Below, piece by piece: positions 18,553 through 30,830 of a stretch of 64,000 nucleotides of DNA (positions within the stretch are counted from its first letter, which is position 1; each line of letters starts with the position of its first letter). Below the pieces are notes generated by a model. The model ran no database searches. It was not told where the DNA came from and worked only from the letters and a program-made list of their open reading frames with translations. The DNA comes from Eleginops maclovinus (lineage: Eukaryota > Chordata > Actinopteri > Perciformes > Eleginopidae). Made by a program: the position numbers and the translations under genes. The DNA lies in NCBI RefSeq assembly GCF_036324505.1, contig NC_086360.1:17211293-17275292 (forward strand), written 5' to 3'.

Positions 18553-21500
18553 TCTTTTTTATGAGACACTCAATATTTAATTTACCCAACATCCAATCAA
18601 ATTGCAGAATACGTTTCAAACACAAGCCTGGCCTGAGCTGACCTCTCAAATTCTGGTAATAACCTTGGCTGCATGTCACTGAAATGTTCTTTTAGAGAGC
18701 ATTTTTTACTCCCATTTGAACGTTGAGTTTAAAATCCTAATTTTGGTGGTTTTTCATGGTATTTATTGGAGTCAAAGGCAAATGGAAATATGTAACAAAT
18801 TGTCAAAACAAAAGTGTTTGTATGATAATCACACAGGGAATAAAAGTGTCCCTCATGGAGCCACTGGCATGGCTGTTGACTTTTAGTCTTCTTCAAGTGT
18901 GTAACATCGTTTGGAGTTTGGGCAAATGTTTGACGTTTTCTTCAAAGCTAAATTAATATATAAAGCAAATAAAAAACAACCAACCTGGGAACTGCAGCAG
19001 TATGCTTTCCCAAACATCTCAGTACAGACGATGCCAGGGACTTTCTTGCCCTTCAGGCTATGAGGCAGCATTGCCTTAAAGCTTTGTACAAATTCACCTG
19101 GCACACTTTATGTCCCAAACCCCTCAGTAACCTTAACCACTTGATTGATGGAGCTTAGTGTTGGCTGCTCACAGCCTTTAAACTAGTTTACATGTGGGTG
19201 GACAGAGTGCTAAGTGTTGTTGCCAGTTGAGAAAAAGTGAGTCTTCCCTGACGCAAATGCCTTCCATAATGTATAACTGAGTTGTTAGTGAAGAAACTGG
19301 GGGTAGTGTTACAATGAATTTTTACCAATAACACTGCTGAACATGGAGGTCAAAATGGTGCATTTATCAAGAAGACCATGCTTTTGTAATCAACTGACTC
19401 CAAAACGTGATGATTTAGATGGCTGAACTTTTCCCCCTATGACATTCCACAGCTGTCAACAATCTTGGAACAATTTAGAAAAGTTAGTTAGTTTTTGAGT
19501 AACACAGCAATCTTCTTTTTACTATGCAGTCATTAGCTGATGCTAAGTTAATTAACAACAGAAAATGTCTGCAGTTGACAAGATTGTCTATCTGAGGGAT
19601 GAATTGGAGATAAGCCTGTTGACAATTACCAAGGAAAATAAGGTTCTCCAACATGTTTACTGTTTATTTAAGAGCCAATGAGAGTTTGTGATGGACCTAA
19701 ATCAAGGGTTGCTGGTGCAAATCCAATGTAGAACCTACATAAGCAAATGGTTGACCATCAGCTCTTATCAACTCCCAGTAAACCATACTACTGTGGCAAC
19801 CAATCTCAATACACGAGCTCACAAAAGCCAACTGTAAGCTGCTTGCAGTACAGCATGAAAACAAAGAGCCATCCTTGAACAGATACAAGAGCTAAAATTG
19901 CACTCTATACAACCACCTGTTACCATTCAGACTGTATGCACCTAAAATAGTGCCTCCATGCCGTCACATGTAATATGTTATGACAGCTGGACTTTATCCG
20001 TAAAAACAAAGCAAACTCCATCTGCTGAGAAAGACTATGAGAAGCAGTTTAAAACTCCCAAAAGCTAAAAAAAAAAAAGAGGAAACTTAAGGAATGCTCA
20101 GGTCGCTCTGTCTGCTTGATGTATGTCAAATGCATTAGCAGAACTTGACGTTTTTGTTACGATAAAACAACAATTCCATATGACCGAAGATGTTTTCCCA
20201 ACTTTAACATTAAATCTTTACCTTTAAGTGTTTGAATTTACTACATTTAAATATAAACTGAAGTAGGCCGATTGGAAAAGATTTCCTTTTGGATTATATA
20301 GGAATGTCAGTTATTGTCAATTACATTTGAGAGCTTTCGAGAGTCACACATTCATACAATAAAGTAAGCATGTTTATACAGAATATGTATAACGAGGCAT
20401 ATCTACCTTAACATCGTTTTCTTTTTTACTGCAGGATAAAATGCAAGCATACTTCCTTGTTAATATAACATGTTTTTTAACCTAAGAAAACAACAAATGT
20501 TATTTTAAGGGGGGTTTCACAAGATGGTTCCAAATGGTTTAGAAAAACTTTAACCTATAATACAAGTCTTGTTTCAATAGGACGATTTAAACAGACAGCA
20601 ATCAGACTAAGGAATTAGCTTTGTTGCTGAGGAGAAAAATCAGGCAGATAATTGATTTAGTCTAATAGCAGTGATTTAGCTATGTTGGCAGCTGTGTACA
20701 CACAGACAGAAAGCACCTTAACCATTCAGCCATTCATTCAGCTAGCTGACGGTAGCGAAATGGGGGTGGATAAGGAAATGGGAAAAACGAGTCTTCCTTA
20801 TGTATCCATAATAGACAACAAATATTAAAAATAAAAATAACATATTTTACTTTCTACGTCTGGTTAGTTTTTCCACCTTCTCCCCAAAAACTCAAATCCA
20901 ATAATCAAAGTTGTACAATGGCATAAGATGGAAACTAATATCTTCCATATGGAACATGAAAATGCTGAGCTGAAAAGCCTTGTTTGAGGTACACGCTGTT
21001 GCACCACCAACCATATTTCAGTTGGAACCCATTAGAAAGTTAGGGCTACATTTTTCTTATGGAAACCAAAAGAAATGTGGATGAGGCTGTTCTTTCCAAG
21101 GTCCTTGGAGAGTGTGTAAGTGATCTGAGACACTCGGGGTGGCGTCTGGATGAGCCTGGGTTTGGATTGGGACCCGGCATCTGGGGCACATGTGCCGTCA
21201 ACAGGGACAGAAAGACGGGGATACAGAGCCAAAATATCTCTCTCTCCCCTCTCCCACTTTCTCATTTTCCTTTGTCTGAAACAGAAAATATCATTTCTAT
21301 CTTGACCATGCCATAAATCTATACCTATTCTGTTTTATAATTTAACAATGTATTTTTCAAACAGCTTTTGAGGCATAGAAATGCTGAGTAATAAAATGAT
21401 TTGTAATCTAATGTGTTTATGGAGCGATGCTGTTGACACACTCAATTGAAAAGTGATCCCTGCAAAGATTTCCTGTGTGGCTAAATGTGTTTGAAGCTCA

Positions 21501-21599
21501 AACAATACACCACACTACTAAAGAGAGAAAAGAGAAAAACAATAGGAGAGGGATAAACAAATGAAAAAAAATCTGTTGGATGGAGTTTTTCCTTGGCTG
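18553..21599. other. Non-coding AT-rich spacer, 3 kb
   Basis: Nothing beyond AT-rich unique sequence was recognised. Short A/T homopolymers occur (for example 20068-20080). No domain-bearing frame, RNA gene or repeat family is evident. Confidence 0.5.
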
Positions 21600-22110
21600 A
21601 AAAAGCTAGTCCCCCTTGCAGTGTGTTGGCATCTCTCCGGCTAGCCATCCATTAGCAGCATCAGGAGGCCCGGGGCAGACGACAGGAGTGTGACCCGAGA
21701 TTATTGTCCTGTGTGCTTGTTTGGGTTAAGGCTTTAGATGGGGAAATGGGATTAGGATAGGCCCGGCTGGAGAGATATACACTAATGGGAACCAGAGGAG
21801 CACTCGCCTGATCCTCCTCCACTCACCCTGTTATCCCACCTGATTGGATTAGCCCCCTGTTAAATGTGCTATGATAAGGGAGGGCCACTGCTGAGACTGT
21901 GTTGCCGGTGTGGAAGCCCACAGATACTGTACAGGAAGCAAATAGATTCCTCCGCAATGTTTTTATTGGATGATATGGGTTTCACGTTTGGTGCTGATTT
22001 GGCTGTAATGACACAATGACGGGGTTGAAAAACAATGGCCATCGTTGACTTGACATCATTGTTCTTGCAGGTATTTTTCATATGCATCTGTTGAATCTGT
22101 CCAATTAAGT
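21600..22110. promoter_or_regulatory. Candidate conserved non-coding element
   Basis: This is a complex, repeat-free block of higher GC than its flanks: GGCTAGCCATCCATTAGC, GGCCCGGGGCAGACGACAGG, ACACTAATGGG, CTGATTGGATTAGCCCC, then TTTTTATTGGATGATATGGG and GTCCAATTAAGTAATC. CCAAT-type and ATTA-type words alternate through it. The short minus-strand frame (21869-22087) has no domain. Regulatory function is inferred. Confidence 0.42.
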
Positions 22111-22559
22111 AATCTTTTGTACCTTCTTCTTCTTGGAGTGGACCGTTTTACTCTACTACAAGGGACTATACAGGAACCGCACCTTGCTTCACCAAGCTTT
22201 TTATATGTATGCAAATCTTCTCGACTCAAACTTGCTAATTGCATCCACTCTACCAATCAGACAGTAATTACTGGTATCCTGCCTGCCTTTCCTTCCAATG
22301 GCTGAGCAGCTAATTTGAGCCGTGGTTTAAACAGCTGGAAAACAGCATCCTGTGGCAAAACTGGAGGCCTGTGTTTGAGCATGCATGAATTCATAAGTGT
22401 GCATTTGTATGAGCGTCTGCTGCTATTTATATGCCGTGAATGGCACTTTTGGGAAAATACAGTGTAAGGTATATTGAATTATACTAGCAGGAAAATCTGT
22501 CACACACATTCCGGGCAGATGTGTGTAATGTAATATTTCTCCAGAATCTCGCCCAGAAA

Positions 22560-22800
22560 GTCAACGCCTCTATCAATATGTTAACTCCATCTGACCTACC
22601 TGTCAGCTTACTCCCCTTCTCTGTGATTGATTAACATTTTATTAATGTTTCCATTTGCCACCCGTTCAGGTGATACAGCGTGACACACAGCGTCTACTCT
22701 GGGTGATGATTGGATTAAAAAGGTTACTGATCTCATAATTGCTTTTAGATTACACTCCATGTGAGCGTGCGTCATTAATGTAATGATTATCCACATCGCA
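22560..22800. promoter_or_regulatory. Candidate conserved non-coding element
   Basis: Repeat-free block with GTGATTGATTAAC, TTTTATTAATG, TGATTGGATTAAAAAGG, CATAATTGC, and GTCATTAATGTAATGATTA. These are homeodomain/PBC-type words (TGATTGAT and TGATTGG resemble PBX/MEIS-class recognition). Conservation could not be tested here. Confidence 0.4.
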
Positions 22801-25002
22801 CCAATGTTACCTCAGTGAATCTTTAACCATTTAAGTTTGATAAGGTGACATGTCACACTCATCATCAAACAGGCATAATCTGATCCGACAAAAATCTTCC
22901 AAGAGATTCCCTCAAGAAAAAATCTTAAGAGCAAAAGCAGCAACTTTTAGTTTGCTTGGTCAGTGTCTTTTCAGCCATCTGCTGGTTACTCCCTGGATAT
23001 TTCGGTGAAGTGCAACGCTAAAGCCAATTCCTTTTGCAAACAGTTAGGTAAAAGTACATATAATCAATTAAACCAAAGGCACCACATGTCCATCTGACAG
23101 CCACTTAACGAATTAGCCCTTGGTATACAAATCACTGTTAGCTAATTAACTAAATTGTTGTTAATGTGGAGCATGTACAAAAGCTTCTACCCTCTAATGG
23201 TTAACCAGCTAGAGAAGCTTCTGTTTGGCTGATAACAGTCGTGGCTAAGGTTATTTAAAAAATGAGCACATATTTCCTATATTTGATTAAAAACGTTTTT
23301 GTGGCCAAACTGCAGAATACATTTTTTGTTTTCCAAATCTATCTTTCAACCATTTACGGATGCTTATTTAGCTTTACCTGCTTTGCGCTTAAATCACTTT
23401 TCCCTTCCAGAGTCATTTTCACAATTGCACTACTTTTCATTTACAGGCTGTTTTCATTTGTGACTCATCTCTTTGTCATTAGGGTGTAGAGCAATAACTG
23501 GCTTTACCCGAAATATTATTATGTTAAAAACAAAAGTGAAACATTTACAATTATCAGACCATATACAAACTATACTCTACACATATATGGATTACTGAAA
23601 TGCAAAGCAAAAATAAAATCAATAATAAGCCCAAATATATTTCATAATGGTTATGCTTTGCATTGGCTTGTGTCATGGAGGGAGCTACAGGATATACTGA
23701 AGTCCTTTCTATTGCAGTTGTATATTTTTCACGAGTTTGTGTTTCATGCTTATGGTGTTGTTTTTTAAAATTTTGTCAATAAAGTTTTCAATTACAAGTT
23801 TTATTAAGTTTTCGGTCCAATTACAGTTTGAATAATGGCCCACTGACTTCTTCAGAGGTTGCATTTGATGTAATCCAAAGAGCAACTGGAAAAAAAACAA
23901 ATAATCTATTACAAAAAGGATTTATACAGGGAATAATCTTTAATGCTAAAATGCAACAAGAACAGGCACAGGGTAAATCACCACAATTATTACAGGTTTT
24001 TGGCAATTGGGGGTTGGTTTGGAAAGAAATTGCTTGCAAAAATGGACAACATGTCCTGGGAGTCACAGGATGAGTTGTATACTTTTGCTGCAAATTTTTC
24101 TGTGGCCACAATTGAACACCAATAGTTAAACCGTCTCAATTTTTTTTTTTTTGTTTTGGCTGCACGTCGAAGAAATAAACAGCTGCAGCTCACTTAGCCT
24201 GAAGCAGCGTCTGCAGCTTTCCTTAGACTTTGCATGGCGGAGGGCCACCGCCACACTTATGTTTCCTAAGGACTGACTCAGTGTTGCATCTAAAAATGTG
24301 CAGGACATTTCTTCTATTATCAGTCAACAATAATTCCTTTTTCAGGGTAACATTATGCCAATATGAAAGAAAAAAAAACAGTAGTCTTTTTCTTAGAGAA
24401 TGAGATTGAGACATTTTTCCACAGACAGAGGGCAGTTCTGTTAATCTGTGATGGTTTTCCTCCCTGTTGTTGGGTTATAATTTGGGATGGGAGTATTAAA
24501 CTTGGGTGATTCTGACACATGATGGTGAAAGAGCACATGTAGGAAACCACAGATTTTTAACGCATTAGTTGTTACTCTAAGAACTTTTGGGAACTTGGAA
24601 AGGAACTGGCGTCAACAAACATTTTCTCTTTAAGTTGTAAAGGAGAAATGCCGTGACATGTGTGGGCAGAAAAAATGAAATGAATATGATGAGTTTCTTA
24701 TTTTAATTGTTAAATTATACTGTATACTCATGATACAGTACAGTGTGCATGCATTGTATGTGTTCAGCTATGCAACTCTGTGTGTATGTGTGCATTTCTT
24801 TGTAATGCATTCTCTATTTGTGTCTATGCCGTTGCCTATATGTATTTATATTGTATGCGAGTGTGTGCTAGCCTCACTGTGTTTCTGTGTGTCTATCTCA
24901 TCCAGAGCAAGTCGTGAATCGTAATTGCTTGCACATGTGGAGGATTTTCAAGTGTTTAGAATAAAGTTAGTTTCAAGAAAAAGCAGAAAAATGTAAGGAG
25001 GA
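22801..25002. other. Non-coding AT-rich spacer
   Basis: No gene assigned. An 81-codon plus frame at 23828-24073 overlaps a 96-codon minus frame; its amino-acid composition looks somewhat protein-like, but it has no motif I can name (see findings). A T-run is at about 24139-24151. TG-rich words recur at 24770-24900. Confidence 0.5.
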
Positions 25003-25013
25003 GGGGGGGGGGG
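25003..25013 (+). repeat. G11 homopolymer
   Basis: Eleven consecutive G residues after GGAGGA. Confidence 0.9.
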
Positions 25014-25102
25014 ACTGAGCTGTCTGCAGCTAGAGACAGAGAGCCTGAACCCCTCCCTGTGCTGAAACCAATTCCTTTCTCTTTTTCTGCTCACAGGAGT
25101 AA

Positions 25103-25115
25103 AGGTCGGAGGTCA
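25103..25115 (+). promoter_or_regulatory. Candidate DR1 nuclear-receptor site, one mismatch
   Basis: AGGTCG-G-AGGTCA is a direct repeat of the AGGTCA half-site with one-base spacing and one mismatch. DR1 sites are bound by RXR dimers, HNF4 and COUP-TF class receptors. The evidence is sequence match only. Confidence 0.3.
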
Positions 25116-25976
25116 CGCGGGAAGATTTCAGTGATTGGACACAGGCCTGTTGTATCAAAAGTGGAGGACACAGTCAAGCTATAGAGTGTAATGTGACACT
25201 CTCTTGCACCGGATCAAAGTGATATTATAAAAGAAAATACTACTACGTCCACCTTGTAGTCACTAAATGTATAAGTCAATACAAAGCAAAAAGTCTGGCA
25301 TACCACCCAAGCTATGTCTTACCCCTCCTCTCACCCCTCAGATAAAGTGTTCCAGAGACAGGGAACCAAGCACAATTTCAAAGATATATCAGAGGGTAAA
25401 GATGGAAAAGTGCTTTTAATCTTGTGTAACCCTATAGGGCTCTAAATGGGAAGGACTTCAGAGAAAGGATCCTTTAAAGAGGACATATAATCCTAATTAA
25501 AACACTGAGCAGAGTAACCACTTGATTTTAGGGGGCTTCAGCTCGACTGTCTTCTCGTCCAGGATCTTTTATTGTTGTTGAAGACACACTAATGAAATGA
25601 TTGTCACAGTTTAAAGAAGCAAATCAAGCGGTCATTATTGCTATCCTACACTGCTATAATGAATACCTTTCACTTCATGCAAATGCTTATTTGTAGCATG
25701 TACAAGCTTCAAAGCATGCATGAAAACAACTTCAATCTATCAGAAAGGTCATTTCTGTGTAAATGTAAAGATGACTAACTAAGCGCCTTTACCCCCGCAT
25801 GATTATATTTTGTCTATTTTTATTCAAACAAACGGACAGCATGTCAGCTGTGAAGCCTTACTGAGGCAACTAGGTTGATCTCACAACCAATGAAACATAA
25901 CCGTCTTAACTTTATAACTTATCTCATTCTTAACAAAGTGTGTCTCTTTATTTGAATTTTTTTACAGTGGTGAGTG
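25116..25976. other. Non-coding spacer
   Basis: No gene seen. An 18-bp stretch at 25474-25491 matches the left end of the dispersed element at 8266 at 15 of 18 positions (see findings). The rest is AT-rich unique sequence. Confidence 0.5.
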
Positions 25977-26038
25977 CCCCCCCCCCACCCTCCACCCCAA
26001 GAACCCTGCTCACTCAAACTCCCTTAACCCCCCCCCCC
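25977..26038 (-). repeat. C-rich tract bounded by C10 and C11 runs
   Basis: Ten C residues (25977-25986) and eleven C residues (26028-26038) bracket a C-rich spacer with more C-triplets (CACCCTCCACCCC). The minus strand is therefore a strong G-quadruplex candidate. The region to 26200 stays C-rich. Confidence 0.85.
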
Positions 26039-29000
26039 TTCCATTGATCAGCGTAATTGAGAACAGCCATGTCCCCCCATTTCTCGGCCGTTCTCTCCCG
26101 CTGCCCCTCCCCAGCCGCATGAAAGCCCAGACATCTGGTCCGCATACACCCCAAGTCTTCACCCCCACCCCCCCTCTCCAGTCACCTCCAAGCCCCTGTC
26201 CTTCCCAGGAATAACCAGACAGAATCCCAAGACATTTGAGAGGTTGAAGAACAAGGAGATGGAGAAGAAGAAAAAACATAAATGTGGAAGAGGAAAACGA
26301 CGTTGAAGAAATTGAAAGCACCCAACGAGAAGAAGCAATAAGAGAAGCAACAGAAAGCTTCATATAACTGTTGTTGTTGCTGTAATAGAACATGGAGATG
26401 CTGTATTTGAAATAACATAAAATGATTTGAAATGTTCAACAAAGTTTAGCTTTTTACCTCCTTCGTTATAAAAATGAATAGCTCTTTACCTCTACGCGGC
26501 AGGTATAAGAAAAAGACCATTTAAAGCTGTCTGGCTTGCAATATGATCGTGATCCTTTATGCATATTATGTTGGCATAAAGCTGTTACATTAGGTATTAT
26601 AGTACTTTAAATATCACCAATTTGAAAATATATTACGCCACTCTGTATCGCCTTTATGTCAGGAATTGTGTTTTCTTTTCAGTGGGGTGATAGAGAAAGT
26701 ACGGGAGAGAGAGAAGTTTTAAGTATGTGTGCATGTGTTTATGTGTGCAAGAGTGTGTGTGAGTGTGTGTTCATCCAGCAGCAACAGCAGCAGCGGTGTA
26801 AGTTACGTGTTACCGATAGAGATCAGGCAGGGACAGATTTAATTAACAGATATCTCTCCTTAATGTAGATTCTTTTGGCTCCCTCAGATACATCCCCTTG
26901 TGCTTATCCAACCAGAAATAACTTATCTTGGCTCTGCGCTAGTCGTAATGTATTTCTTACAGCGTTTAAGGGAACAGGGGTTTCGGCAGAGAGACTACAC
27001 CTTCATGTTTACTCACAGCAAACAGCAGTCGAAGAGATTAGCGCTCAGAAAATTGTTTCTAATATCTGCAGTATGTATTACATTCATATACATTCTCTGT
27101 CCTGTGCAGTTTTCAACAAATTGCCTTTCAAGTGTGTGTGTTTGTGTACGCGACTGTGTGTGTGTATTCATTTGCTTGCCATAAACTAAAGCTAATAGAG
27201 ATTTGCCCTTTTAACTATCTCTCAAGGTGACCAGATTACTGACATCAATTAAAGCAGGTCCCGTTGGCTGAATGCCCATAGCACAGACTCACCCTGAGAG
27301 GGAAAAGAAGGGATCATCATCCAATAAATCAGCCAAGGAAAAGGAGAAAAGGGAAAGAGAAAAAGAGGAAAAAAGAGGTGGAAACTACAAAAAGCAATAT
27401 AGAGAGAGAAGGACTTTAGTACCCTCATACAACCTATTTGCCCTAAAGCAGAGCACACCGTTTCAACGATTATAATAAAGTAAATAATGAAATAAAGTTG
27501 AATGCTTATGGATTCTAAAGTAAGTACAGTTCTGCTAGTAGCCACAGCCAAATGATCCGGAAAGGGGATGGAAGAAAGGTAAGGAGAAATTTAAATAAAT
27601 TAGTTTTGAAAGAGAGATGGTCAGGGCAGATTTTTTATTGTAATAAAAATGATCGAAACAAGCTTCAATGCAATGTTTGTTTCTGCATAATGAAATTATT
27701 TCATACACCGTAGTTTTACATAGTTTGTAAGCAGTGTTTATTTGGTGGCCTGAGGATAAAGTGTGTGTTGTGTGTGCATGTCTGTGCACATATCTAGGCA
27801 TGATTGCAGTGTGTTTGTCTCAATACATTTGGTTATAATTTACATCTGTGTTTGTATTCACGTTCATGTTTGTGTGTTCGTAACAGTTTGTATATTTTCA
27901 GTGTGTGTGTATATATTATTGTATGTTTGAATGCTCACATGCATGGTATTATATCTGTGTGTTCATATGTGTGTCATCCCCACTCTCCCCCAGGTAATTG
28001 TTCATCCCGCTCATTAACACTTTACACTGATAGCGTAAAAAGTTGCCTTGGTGTGAGTCACTATCTAAGTCCGCAGGCAGCCTACTGCACTCATACTTAA
28101 CCTTGTGGATACAAAGTATTACACATCATTATAGAGGAATGTGAGGCCCTGTGGCTTGGTGTCTTATTCAAGAGAGAGATCCAAGTCGAGCTCCTGTATT
28201 TACCTCGTCTCTTCTTCTACAGTATTTCCCATTCGGCCTCTGGTGTAGTGTTACTTGAAACCGAATCGCTGGCAAGTTTCTGGTGGATTCATTATGCAGG
28301 TGATGCTACGTCAAAGTCTTTGTGCGGGTGGGATAGTAATCACTCCCCTGTGGGCATGTAGAGTACTACACACAGTTAGAGCACACAGATGGTGTAAGGC
28401 TGACGCATAATGCATTCATCAAACATATCAAGGTTAAACGTCATCCTGAGAGGACCGCCGTTTTACGGAAGACGGCTGTATTCCAGTGGTAATTTCAGCA
28501 TCAAAATCTGCATGCATGCTTCAAGTGAGTGCACAAATTGATGAAATGAAGTGTGCAGTATGTCCACACATACATACACACAATGAGTCCATCATTATAA
28601 GGACTAAAATACAATCCAATGACACATAGCACTCTGTTTAAAAGCATACTTTGAGCGGGGTGAGGAACTTTAATTAACCTGGGCTACAGATAGGAGGGAA
28701 GGAGCAGTTATCCTGTGGCCTCTGGCATCGTGCCTGTCCAGCCCTGAGAGGTGGAATATATTCTTATGGATCCGAAGTCAGCACCATGCAATATTCCCTT
28801 CCTTCACACACACACATTAACCTTGCAGGTGTGAACACGGACAAAGATTGGGACAGATGATAGAGAGAACGTATACAAGAGTTAAGGTGGCAGATGAGGG
28901 AGGAAGAGAGGGGAGAGAAGTTTCCTGACTACTTCACTGCAGTCAGAAATGCAATCATGAACTAACAAACATTCCTTGAGTTCTGTAATTGAATTGGACT

Positions 29001-29759
29001 TTTCAACTACATTAATTTAATCATCCATAATGTCAACCAAGGTGTACTACTCTGTGGACAAAAGTATAAATAAAAAAGTAGAGATTAAATTGATGTTTCT
29101 AACAATCAAGACATTTTCCTTGCCTCATTGAAACTGCACCCCTTAACTTGTCAGTTCATAATGCACCACCTGCCCCTGTGGCCTTGTCTCTGCACCTCCC
29201 CCTTCTGAAACCCCCTGGGTTAGTGACTCTGTAGACCTTGGGTCCAGCTTTCCCAGACGGTGATTTAAAATAACAATTGCATGCATATCAGGTTTCAGGC
29301 CCCTTGAAATACATGTGAGATGAGGTAATGTGATCAGTCCAGAGCGCCATCCAAAACCGCTCTTTACTCTCTTCTTTTGTGCATATGCACGCATGTATGC
29401 ATGTGTCTTAAGTATTTGTCTTTTTTTTCAAAGTGAAAAGATAGTAAGAAGATATTTAAATGATGTTGCTGAGTTGGCATGCATTTAAGTTTGATATATT
29501 TAACACATAGAATGTGGCTTGTGAAAAATAAATGGTACACGGAACTTTAAAAACAGCTAATCTCCATCATATTGGACACGGTACAAGAGCACAGAGCCTG
29601 TTTTCAATTAGATCTGAAGTTAAAGCAGCATTAAACACTTACATGGTTTCATTGAGTCAAAATTACAACTCAATTAATACCCCATAAAATGGTCAAAGAG
29701 TTAACGATTGAGCGAAGAGACAGAGCCATAACGTTACCCATAACATTAAAATCAGAAGT
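26039..29759. other. Non-coding spacer, 3.7 kb, with purine-rich tracts
   Basis: No supported gene. Purine-rich low complexity occurs at 26240-26345 and 27296-27415. TG-rich words occur at 26720-26780, 27130-27170 and 27760-27980. The frames at 26010-26442 (minus) and 27249-27551 (minus) are translations of these low-complexity tracts. Small complex pieces at 28140-28330 and 28660-28800 resemble regulatory islands, but weakly. Confidence 0.5.
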
Positions 29760-30060
29760 CAGGGTTGCGGTGCCTCACTGCACATGAACAGGCTCAGGAC
29801 GCTTGTCGACCCAGTAAGTGCCAGTGAGTAAACACTAATAATAGCTTCCATAAAGCCACTCATATGGTACTGTGGGCCAGGCCTACGGGGACCATTAAAA
29901 ATGCTGCGGCTCAGGGCATCCCTAGCAAGAAATGTTGTGGTTTGCTTGACACCAGTGGGTGGCAGCACGGTGAGGTGATAAGAGCGACTCGTGGAAACAA
30001 AAAGCCAGAGGGACAGATATGACCAGCAATTAGAGAGGACAAAAAGGCTGCCACTATGCA
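29760..30060. promoter_or_regulatory. Candidate conserved non-coding element
   Basis: Complex repeat-free block including ACTAATAATAGCTTCC, GCCACTCATATGG, CTGTGGGCCAGGCC, GGGACCATTAAAAATGC and CAGCAATTAGAGAGG. One piece (GGCAGCACGGTGAGGTG, near 29959) also resembles the start of common fish tRNA-like repeats, so part of the block could instead be an old repeat. Confidence 0.33.
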
Positions 30061-30353
30061 GGAAAAGAAAGTACAGGTGGATGCTGTGCAGTGATGGAGC
30101 TGCACCCTGATTAACATTAGGATATTTTGTTTGTTCTGATTAGGAGGGACTACAGCTGAGCATGGCACTGCTATTCTCTGGAATGATTTGTGGACTTCTC
30201 AACTAGTTCTTCATCAAAAGGATAACAAACCACCTGAATACAGTACATTAATAAATATTTGAAAAGCAAGAAAAAGGAGCAGGAAGTTATCCATTGAAGT
30301 AAAAAGCATGGGCAGGCTTGTTTTTTCTTCCAGTCTACTGTACATCCATTGCA
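30061..30353. other. Non-coding spacer
   Basis: AT-rich unique sequence; nothing recognised. Confidence 0.5.
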
Positions 30354-30384
30354 CCCCCCCCCACACACACACACACACACACAC
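30354..30384. repeat. C9 run plus (CA)n microsatellite
   Basis: Nine C residues lead directly into about 11 CA units. Confidence 0.93.
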
Positions 30385-30589
30385 CTCCGCCCAGCTCTAT
30401 GTAATTCTCTTCTCTCATCTCTCGAATTCCCCCCACTCCCACCTCCCCTCTACATGGCTTTAATAAACACGCACTCCTGGTTTAATCTCACAGCGACACG
30501 TTCATCTCAGTGCCGAGACAGGCCCGAAATCACTCACTCCCACCCTTCCCTCCATGTCCCTCCTATTCTCCTACCCCCCTTCCCTCCCA

Positions 30590-30830
30590 TGACAGGTACC
30601 TTTCAATCGGGTAATCACTGGTTAAGTAGCCATTTTCCATTTCTTCACCCTATTGAAGGCTGGCCATGTAGAAAAGGCAGGGCCTTGTAGGTATGGCTGC
30701 TAATGGGGCGACAGACAAGGCCTCCCCATTCTGTCAGTGGGAGCTGAGAAGAAGAGCCTCTTATCAGCGAGCCACAGCCACCATTCCTCACCAAATTGGC
30801 TTCTCCTTGCCATCTCCCCCTTTCTCCCAC
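30590..30830. promoter_or_regulatory. Candidate conserved non-coding element
   Basis: Repeat-free block with GACAGGTACCTTTCAATCGG, GTAATCACTGG, CCTATTGAAGGC, GGCTGCTAATGGGGCGACAG and CTTATCAGCGAGCC. It is flanked on both sides by C/T-rich low-complexity sequence, from which it differs clearly. Function is inferred. Confidence 0.35.
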
